Shown here piece by piece: positions 22,441-28,500 of a stretch of 28,500 bases of DNA. Source of the DNA: Chrysomallon squamiferum (taxonomy: Eukaryota; Mollusca; Gastropoda; Neomphalida; Peltospiridae); contig CM022673.1 of assembly GCA_012295275.1 (NCBI GenBank), positions 25,121,261 to 25,149,760 on the forward strand, written 5' to 3'. A program made the position numbers and the translations under genes. A model generated the notes under the pieces. It was not told the origin of the DNA. It saw nothing but the letters and a program-made list of their open reading frames with translations, and searched no databases. Each line of letters begins with the position of its first letter. Positions within the stretch are counted from its first letter, which is position 1.

Positions 22441-22731
22441 CCGACCAATAAAATGTATTATACGACCGGTGGGTGTATCCTGTTTCCGTCTAAGGTTTGA
22501 GATATTGCGATCACGTGATTCGAAATGACTGACATCTTGATTTCGTCATTAAGCAATTCTGTGTTACTCCGGTGAGTGTCGTGTGCAGGATCTGTTGCGC
22601 ACGTTGCGAAAAAAAAACACAAACCCAGATTATGGTTTTATGTTAATCAAAGGACAGTAAGGATGTAAAATTTGTTGACAGCACGTGTGATATTATACTT
22701 TATATGTATCTTGGGAAAAATTCACTGAAAA
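22441..22731 (+). promoter_or_regulatory. Candidate promoter / 5' untranslated exon P1 of the nuclear receptor
   Basis: A GC-richer island in AT-rich sequence. It has CCAAT (22445-22449), a palindromic ATCACGTGAT E-box (22510-22519), and strong splice donors CCG/GTGAGT (after 22571) and AAAA/GTAAGT (after 22731). Exon A at 25322 begins right after an acceptor, so an upstream leader exon is required, and this is the best candidate in the window. No transcript evidence. Confidence 0.4.
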
Positions 22732-22924
22732 GTAAGTAAAGTTATTTCTGTTCTTTAGATATTTAATCAGTTAGTTTAATTAAATGTTTAATGTCCCTCT
22801 TTCTTTTTCTCCCTGTCTCCGTTTCCCTCTGTGACTTTCTGTCTATCTCTGTCTAATGTATCTACATTTTTCTTTGCATTCATTGATCGTATATTTACCG
22901 TATATTTACCGTTTGTAACCGATA

Positions 22925-23006
22925 TTACTATTATTACTACTACTACCACTTACTATTATTATTTATTATTATTATTATTAGTAGTAGTAGTAGTAGTAGT
23001 AGTATT
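22925..23006. repeat. Compound (TTA/CTA/GTA)n microsatellite
   Basis: A trinucleotide array moves from CTA and TTA units to a run of about 8 GTA units. Confidence 0.9.
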
Positions 23007-23251
23007 ACGTTTGTGTATGCATGCAGTAATATATGGAAACTTAGATAAATTCACTGTCCAGAAACTGTAAAGCTACAATGTTAAGTATTAAAAAGCTCAA
23101 TACTGTTCTGGTTCACTGCAAAATATTGGGCTAGATATCGTGAATGATTAATTAATGGTTTCGGGCAGAAGAGTGAGTTCAACGTGCAGAATTTTGTATA
23201 TGATACACATGCACAAAATATTTAGCAAAATAGTCAAGTTTAAGAAGCCAC

Positions 23252-23376
23252 ATTTTAATCTGTGAATCTAACGAAATGTGAGCAGATTTATTTACTTTTA
23301 AAATAGTCTGTTAACCAGGTATGTCAGTGACGCCATATATGAGTCAGCAGTTTTCTTTATTTGTACCCCTGTACTA
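23252..23376 (+). repeat. Dispersed repeat, copy 2
   Basis: Second copy of the repeat at 20722-20833, in the same orientation 2.5 kb away, with several small indels and substitutions. Confidence 0.75.
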
Positions 23377-24033
23377 AAAAAAACATACCGTAAAACCTTC
23401 AGAAACTTGACTTGAAATAACCGTTCTAAGTTTTGCAGCTATTGTAATGGCGAGCTATATTGAATTACATTACGCGAGTGTAATACTAGTCTTTTATTGT
23501 ACCTGAACAATAAATAAACCCACACACTGTGACACTTCACAAGGTTATCATCCAAACAAGTATTATTTACTAGAATATGTATAACTGGGCTATAGTATTT
23601 GTAGGTTAAGGTTAAAAAAATGCGAGTTGGAGAGAAAGAAATGAGAAAATGTGAAGAGTTAAAGAAAATTGAAACAGTAAAAAAGGAAGAAAGAAAGATT
23701 TAAGAAAATTAAAATGAAGAATAACAGAGATAGAGATATTGGTAGGAGTAACAATAACCAAAACAACAGCTAATATCAGTATTATCATTAAATAGAGTAA
23801 TAGCAACCAAAACATCATCATCACCATCATCAGAATTATCATTAGCAACAGCCACAACAACATTAAGAAGGGAGAGAAAGACGTCGAGAAGATGATGATA
23901 ATTTTGTAATTAGAAAACAAAACAACATCTATTAATATTGATATTAATTATTTTTTTGTAATTTACACACAAATTAAAATAATTATTTCATCATCTAAAA
24001 ATGAAAAATGTTCATAAACCATGACATAAAATT

Positions 24034-24262
24034 ATAATTATTTTTTATTTATTTATTTTTTCCCACTTGTTTTTTTTCCTTTCTTTTTCTTTATTCTTGT
24101 TCTTGTTCTATAAAAATTTAAAAAAAAGTTTATTAAAATATTTATGAATGTTTATATATATTTGTTTAAAAGAACAAGAACAAGAATAAAGAAAAAAGAC
24201 AAACCCTTAATATAATTATTAGGATTTAAAAAAACCCATTAAAAAATAAATAAATAAAATGA
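24034..24262. repeat. Long imperfect palindrome (MITE-like or hairpin)
   Basis: The inner arms at 24081-24109 and 24171-24198 are reverse complements with a near-perfect core of more than 20 bp (TTCTTTATTCTTGTTCTTGT). Outer arms (ATTTTTTATTTATTTATT near 24040, AATAAATAAATAAAAT near 24245) extend the symmetry. The loop is about 60 bp. No coding content; possibly a miniature inverted-repeat element. Confidence 0.75.
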
Positions 24263-24284
24263 ACAGAAAACATTAATGGTATTA

Positions 24285-24292
24285 TGACGTCA
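24285..24292. promoter_or_regulatory. Palindromic CRE (TGACGTCA)
   Basis: A perfect CREB/ATF consensus palindrome, 1 kb upstream of receptor exon A. Function is inferred from the motif only. Confidence 0.3.
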
Positions 24293-25017
24293 TGTCTAAC
24301 AGCACAGTTCTAAAGATAAATAATTTTGTTCTGTCATTTCGTTTTACTTACCCCATCCCTTACGTGACCTAAGTTCACTCAAAAATACACGTACATCAAG
24401 TAGGTGGACATTTTAAACTACACTCATAAATCAACAGTGTCATCACAATTACTCACTTTAACTAATTTATAGTTTCTTTCATTGCCTTTTTTCTTTTTCA
24501 GTTTTAAAATTTTTGTTTTTTGTTTTGTTTTTTGTTGTTTTTTTTTTACAGGTATATACGGTTTATAAATAACATAAAAATAAGATGTTCGTGATATAGA
24601 AAAACTTAAAATAAATCTGTTGCTTCTGATAAAAATTAGGGACTCAGTACACGATATTTCCTTTCTCGTCATCCGTAAGGTCCTTAACCCTAGAGAAAAC
24701 GTTTAATAAAAAAACGATTTATAAATATGTTCAGTACGACATTAAATAAAATACTTTCTTCCTTCCTTAACGATTTAATTTATATTTCAGTACTGATATC
24801 TTTATTTTCTTACTGATTTAATAAACATCTTATAAATCATTTCTAGTTAGCATTTAACGTCACTGAAAATGTATCATTTAATGATGTGTGTATGTATACA
24901 TACATGAAGGCCACTAACACATTTTCCTAATTATTCTTCATAATAAGGAATTAAATATTTACTTCTAATACTTAGTCCGAGAAGAATCTGGGTACAGAAA
25001 TAACTAACTACAATGGC

Positions 25018-25122
25018 GACAAATCAAGAACCGATTAAGAAATCGAACGATTCTGATCTCCAAAAATTCAAATATAAAATCACAAACCTTACATTCAAAA
25101 CGATAACTTTGTACATACTTTT
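25018..25122 (+). repeat. Direct duplication upstream of exon A, copy 1
   Basis: Begins ACAAATCAAGAACCGATT and continues through TTCTGATCTC, CAAATATAAAATCACAAACC and TTCAAAACGATA to a T-rich tail. Repeated about 151 bp further on. Confidence 0.9.
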
Positions 25123-25167
25123 TTATTATTATTATTATTATTATTTTTTTTTTTTTGTATTTAAAGA

Positions 25168-25266
25168 CAACAAATCAAGAACCGATTGAGAAATTTACGA
25201 TTCTGATCTCACAAAATTCAAATATAAAATCACAAACCTTCACATTCAAAACGATAGATTTGTATA

Positions 25267-25275
<9 letters not shown>
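25168..25275 (+). repeat. Direct duplication upstream of exon A, copy 2
   Basis: Near-identical second copy. Its T-rich tail expands to about 31 T (25270-25300) and runs into the polypyrimidine region of the exon A acceptor, so the duplication reaches within about 50 bp of coding sequence. Confidence 0.9.
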
Positions 25276-25305
<30 letters not shown>

Positions 25306-25321
25306 GATGTAATTGTTTCAG

Positions 25322-25501
25322 AATGAGAATAGAAAACTGCGGGGAAGAGTTGGCAGACTCGCTGAAATGGATGGATGACTCGTTCGTCACGTTTGGGTAC
25401 GAAACTTCGGACTGGATCTGTTCGCCTTCACAGCTGATTAGTTCGTCGGACTCAAACGAGAGTTCTCCAAGATCGTCTTCTTCCGTGTCTCCGCCGACAA
25501 A
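25322..25501 (+). CDS. Receptor exon A: alternative or duplicated N-terminal exon
   Basis: The acceptor is AATTGTTTCAG and the ATG follows one base later (25323). There are 59 codons and then donor AA/GTGAGT, phase 2. The protein starts MRIENC, then DSLKWMDDSFVTFGY, and ends in a Ser-rich tail SSDSNESSPRSSSSVSPP. Both ends resemble exon B: residues 1-26 align without gaps (12 identical), and the tail resembles the one before exon B's zinc finger. Joined to 27265 it reads in frame (codon AAC, then TTC ACA ATG). Joined directly to exon C it is out of frame. It could instead be a relic of a tandem paralogue. Confidence 0.75.
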
Positions 25502-26108
25502 GTGAGTTCAGTTGCAAGAAGGAATGTTTACGACATGCAAACCGAAATAAAAAAATAAATAAATAAATAAATAAATACGTAAATAAACAAAAAAATAAAA
25601 ATAAAGATGAAATAAAAAAAAAAATAATAATAATAAAAAAAAAATAATAATAAAAAAAAAAAAAAAAAAAAAAAATACAATAAAATAAAATAATAAAATA
25701 ATAAAATAATAAACTAAAATACAATAAAAAATAATATAATATAATATAATATAATATAATATAATATAATATAATATAATAAAAAGCTTAATAATTGGAT
25801 GTAAGTAAGTGTTTTTTGTATGAATGAACTGATGTCCAGTGAGTAATAAAATATTAAAATTCGCCACTTAAAAAACAAATAACAACAACAAAAACAACAA
25901 CAACAACAAACAAACAAAAATAGAAAAGAAAAAGAAAAAAAAAAAGGCATGAAAGAAAAGCCTACTGGAGCGAAAACTAGTCTGATGTAATCATGTAAAC
26001 GAAACTGTATGAGCAATTACAAAAATGTGGATTGTATCCAGTGCACGCCACAAGGATTTGTCAGCTATTTTACAGAGCCGTAGTGTTAAAGGAGTGTCTG
26101 TCAAATAA

Positions 26109-26147
<39 letters not shown>

Positions 26148-28028
26148 ATATCAATTATTATAACTATGCATATACCCATATAGGCATGCGCAAACATTTA
26201 TCTGTAACCGTAGATAAAGAAAAAAAAAAAGAGACAATTTGCACGCTTTATATCAAATATTTATCTACTGTTTTCTTTGTTTTTACGCGAACAAATAGTT
26301 TATTCTATTAATAATTACAATATTCAGGGACCAGTCAAGCGCGAATACTAAGAACTTTCTTTCCATCTCGCACAGAAGTACGGGAAGCTGAAATGTCAGT
26401 TAAGAAATTAATGTTCTTCCTGCTGACGTCAGAGGCAACGCACGTAACTGTATTGTTTCTGCTGTGTCATATCAGTCGACCAATCAGAAATGAACTCGAC
26501 AGCGATCGGTGAATAACACTAGCAGCCCCGAGCTAACGTATTACACTTGTCGACAAATCTGACAGCAATAATTCATATTTGTTTTTTTTTTTATTCTTAA
26601 ATTTTGAAAAATAAAAAAATAAAACAGACAAAAACAACTTTGGTTTTGTACAAGAAGAAGACGCTGCAGTTTTACCGCAAATTAAAAGCCAAAATACAAT
26701 TTTTATTAAATATAAAAGCCCAAAGATACAATTTTATTAAATGTAAAAAAACAAAGAGACAATCTTATTAAATATAAAAATATAGGATTGGGTCTGGTCG
26801 TAATGTTTCATATGAATGACTAAGTGTTTACGAATCTCTAACGTGGGTTTTAAATATAATACAAAAAAACAAAAAAAGAGCCTGCTTTGATCTAGTTGTG
26901 CTTTTTAATACTGAAATATATTATCTTAAAAAAATAAATTCTCTCATACTTATTAAGGTATAATTTATTGCTAAAAATAAAACAAGTTCGCCCCCGAAAA
27001 AAAAAAATTGGTAAGAAATAAAACAAAAACAATATATTAACGTTTTATAAATGATCCATTGCACTGGTTTAACTCACTGTTGTGTGTGGTTGCGTGTGTG
27101 TGGGTGTGTGTCTGTGTCTGTGTCTGTATGTGTGTGTGTTTGAGTTACCTTTGTTCTAAAGGATTTTAGAAGAAAAAAATTTATAAAAGTTTACTGATGT
27201 TTTAAACAAAATATTTTCTTAAGCTGTTTACTTTCTAAAGTATAGAAAATTCTGTTTATTATAGCTTCACAATGAGGATGCACAATTTCAGCGAAAGTTC
27301 GACTGATTCTTTAAACTGGATCGAAGATACGTACGTACCCGGTGGATACGATCAGTACCTGCCTTTCGAATTTGACCCGTATTCACCAGGTGTGTTCGAA
27401 AAGGACATAACCAACGTGTACGACAGAAATGTGTCCGGTGGATACCAAAAGAAAGCATCCAGTGGATGCCAAAAGAAAGTATCCAGTGGATTTGACAGGG
27501 AAATTATCAGTAGTTTTCACAGTCCGGTATCCAATGGATACAATAAACAATTAGTCAATGTATACAACGCGCACGCGCCCGTTGCCGCCGACAAAAATGT
27601 ACCCACGGGATACGACGCGAATGTACCATGTGAATATGAATCTCTGGATTCCGTCTCTTCGACATCGTCGGCGGTCACTTCGTCAGATTCTGGCAGCGAA
27701 TCGCCCAAGTCGTCAACGACGTCAACGACGTCATCACCGCCTGCTATGCTGCCGCCGTGTCGTGTGTGCGGAGAAAAGGCGTCGGGTTTCCATTACGGTG
27801 TTAACACGTGTGAGGCGTGCAAGGTAAATTCATACTACAAAGAAATGGACCGAAAAAAACATCTGTCCGTTCCTTATATGTATTAATTAAAGATATTTAC
27901 GAAGTGTTTTGCATTTCAAAACAAACAACTACAACAACAACAAAATAATAATAATGATAAAAATGAAATAAATCTTTAAAAATTAAAAAAAAAAAAAAAA
28001 AAAAAAAAATGAATGAAGAATAAAAAAG

Positions 28029-28062
<34 letters not shown>

Positions 28063-28347
28063 TAATAAAAACAGTATCTTAATTATTCTCCAAAATCAGT
28101 ACTGTAGACATTATTAACATTTCTCTGTTTAATTATTACTGTTACAGTGTGTTGTTTGTGGAACGATTTAGAGAAAATAAAACACTGTTTGACGTTTCGT
28201 TTCAGGGTTTTTTCCGTCGAAGTTTACAGAGAAATGACAAGTACAGGTGTACAGGATCCGGAAGATGCGTCATCGGACCAGGACGGAGGAATGCGTGTCC
28301 ATCTTGTCGCTACAAAAAATGTCTGGCTGTCGGCATGTCCAAATCCG
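25322..28347 (+). CDS. Nuclear hormone receptor, N-terminal and DNA-binding part (3' end off window)
   Basis: A ligand-activated transcription factor of the nuclear receptor superfamily. Coding exons: A (25322-25501), B (27265-27823) and C (28206-28347). The DNA-binding domain has both Cys4 fingers: CRVCG through CEACK on exon B, and GFFRR through CRYKKC and GMSK on exon C. The spacing is canonical (second finger C-x5-C-x9-C-x2-C). The GFHYGV and GFFRR context is NR1-like; the P-box CEACKG differs from the usual CEGCKG. I would place it tentatively in a lophotrochozoan-specific NR1-related group, without certainty. The hinge and ligand-binding domain are beyond the right edge. Exon A can join exon B in frame, giving two consecutive copies of the N-terminal block; exon B also has its own ATG. 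Confidence 0.9.
25545..25790. repeat. A/T-rich low-complexity block with (ATAAT)n
   Basis: Intron between exons A and B: TAAA units, poly-A runs, (TAAAA)n, then a pentanucleotide ATAAT array at about 25730-25781. Long open frames through it on the minus strand are repeat artefacts. Confidence 0.9.
26106..26150. repeat. (TAAA)n microsatellite
   Basis: About 11 units of AAAT/TAAA in the intron upstream of exon B. Confidence 0.95.
26330..26560 (+). promoter_or_regulatory. Candidate alternative promoter P2 upstream of receptor exon B
   Basis: A GC-richer island in the exon A to B interval. It holds a perfect CRE palindrome TGACGTCA (26424-26431), a CCAATCAG box (26480-26487), and a possible donor TCG/GTGAAT (after 26508). 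The order CRE, CCAAT, then GC-rich sequence resembles an animal promoter. It would yield a receptor starting at the exon B ATG. Inference only. Confidence 0.4.
26683..26775. repeat. Three-copy minisatellite (about 31 bp unit)
   Basis: Three diverged units of the form AAAAGCCCAAAGATACAATT followed by TTATTAAATAT in the intron before exon B. Confidence 0.8.
27080..27141. repeat. (GT)n-rich microsatellite
   Basis: An imperfect GT-rich tract about 130 bp upstream of the exon B acceptor. Confidence 0.85.
27265..27823 (+). CDS. Receptor exon B: N-terminal domain, octapeptide array, first zinc finger
   Basis: The acceptor is TTTATTATAG, the ATG is at 27272, and 184 codons lead to donor AAG/GTAAAT, phase 0. 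Residues 1-26 are the conserved start block (DSLNWIEDTYV). Residues 22-125 are 13 octapeptide units. Residues 126-157 are Ser/Thr-rich, including a 9-bp GACGTCAAC-type repeat. Residues 163-184 are zinc finger 1 with cysteines C163, C166, C180 and C183. The exon is far GC-richer than its flanks, as expected for coding sequence. The upstream exon, if any, may be exon A or a separate leader from promoter P2. Confidence 0.93.
27335..27646 (+). repeat. Coding tandem array of 13 octapeptide (24-bp) units
   Basis: Residues 22-125 of exon B divide without gaps into 13 units of eight residues. Consensus is V/I-x-x-G-Y/F-D/Q/N-K/R-x. Examples are VSGGYQKK, VSSGFDRE, VSNGYNKQ and VPTGYDAN. Position 5 is Y or F in 11 of 13 units. 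The array appears to grow out of the VxxGY motif that exon A has once. Confidence 0.85.
27824..28205 (+). other. Receptor intron splitting the DNA-binding domain
   Basis: A 382-nt intron between CEACK and GFFRR, phase 0, donor GTAAAT and acceptor CGTTTCAG. It holds poly-A tracts at about 27985-28009 and 28030-28057. Confidence 0.9.
28206..28347 (+). CDS. Receptor exon C: second zinc finger
   Basis: Forty-seven codons plus 1 nt; acceptor TTTCAG, donor G/GTATTT. It begins GFFRRSLQRNDKYRC, the DNA-recognition helix continuation. The D-box is C-TGSGR-C, then IGPGRRNACPSCRYKKCLAV and GMSKS. All four finger 2 cysteines are present. The next exon would start the hinge region. Confidence 0.95.
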
Positions 28348-28500
28348 GTATTTACATTAATGTAATTATAGCGCAAGTAAAATAAATAAATAAATAAATA
28401 ATATAAAAAAATAAATAAATAGCATATAAATCACCTTTTTCAATAAATGTCTCATTATCTGGAGAAGAAAAATATTCTTAAAATCGTAAACCAATAATAA
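28348..28500 (+). other. Start of next receptor intron
   Basis: AT-rich intron sequence with an (AAAT)n stretch at about 28381-28422. No further exon is seen before the window edge. Confidence 0.8.

Noticed and set aside
25452-26197. Long minus-strand open frames rich in F, Y, I and L
   Set aside because: They translate poly-A, (TAAA)n and (ATAAT)n repeats and the antisense of exon A; repeat artefacts.
27517-27827. Open frames in other frames across receptor exon B (27517-27708 minus, 27558-27827 plus)
   Set aside because: Shadows of the receptor frame, which has the zinc finger and octapeptide periodicity.
28147-28365. Reading exon C in the frame reached by direct A-to-C splicing
   Set aside because: It destroys the second zinc finger; the frame joined to exon B gives a complete domain.

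Overview
This window is eukaryotic, strongly AT-rich, and full of simple repeats: poly-A/T, (TTA)n, (TAAA)n, (CA)n and (TA)n. Its coding exons are short and bounded by standard GT/AG splice sites. The proteins are animal. Nuclear receptors exist only in metazoans, and the receptor type together with the repeat-rich compact introns suggests a lophotrochozoan, most likely a mollusc. That last step is an inference.

Two divergently transcribed genes are present. (1) The minus strand from 16114 to 213 carries almost all of GNPTAB, the alpha/beta subunit precursor of Golgi GlcNAc-1-phosphotransferase, which starts the mannose-6-phosphate lysosomal sorting tag. I could place 27 coding exons whose splice phases all match: 3380 nt, 1126 codons plus 2 nt. 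They cover the N-terminal membrane anchor, Stealth CR1-CR4, two LNR/Notch repeats, the DMAP-interaction-like segment, a site-1-protease processing site and an EF-hand. Only the last exon or exons (C-terminal membrane segment and tail) lie off the left edge. An unlisted 18-nt in-frame microexon candidate sits in intron 3.

(2) The plus strand from about 25322 to the right edge carries the 5' part of a nuclear hormone receptor. Exon A (25322-25501) and exon B (27265-27823) both start with a homologous N-terminal block. Exon B also carries 13 tandem octapeptide units and the first zinc finger. Exon C (28206-28347) carries the second zinc finger. The ligand-binding domain is off the right edge. 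Two GC-richer islands, around 22.44-22.73 kb and 26.33-26.56 kb, are candidate alternative promoters or first exons.

The 9.2 kb between the two start codons (16115-25321) has no convincing coding sequence. It holds microsatellites, a dispersed repeat pair, a long palindrome, a direct duplication just before exon A, and several CRE/bZIP-type motifs. A repeat of about 190 bp occurs as two direct tandem copies in GNPTAB intron 1 and one inverted copy just upstream of GNPTAB exon 1. The two genes have no evident functional relation; they are simply neighbours.
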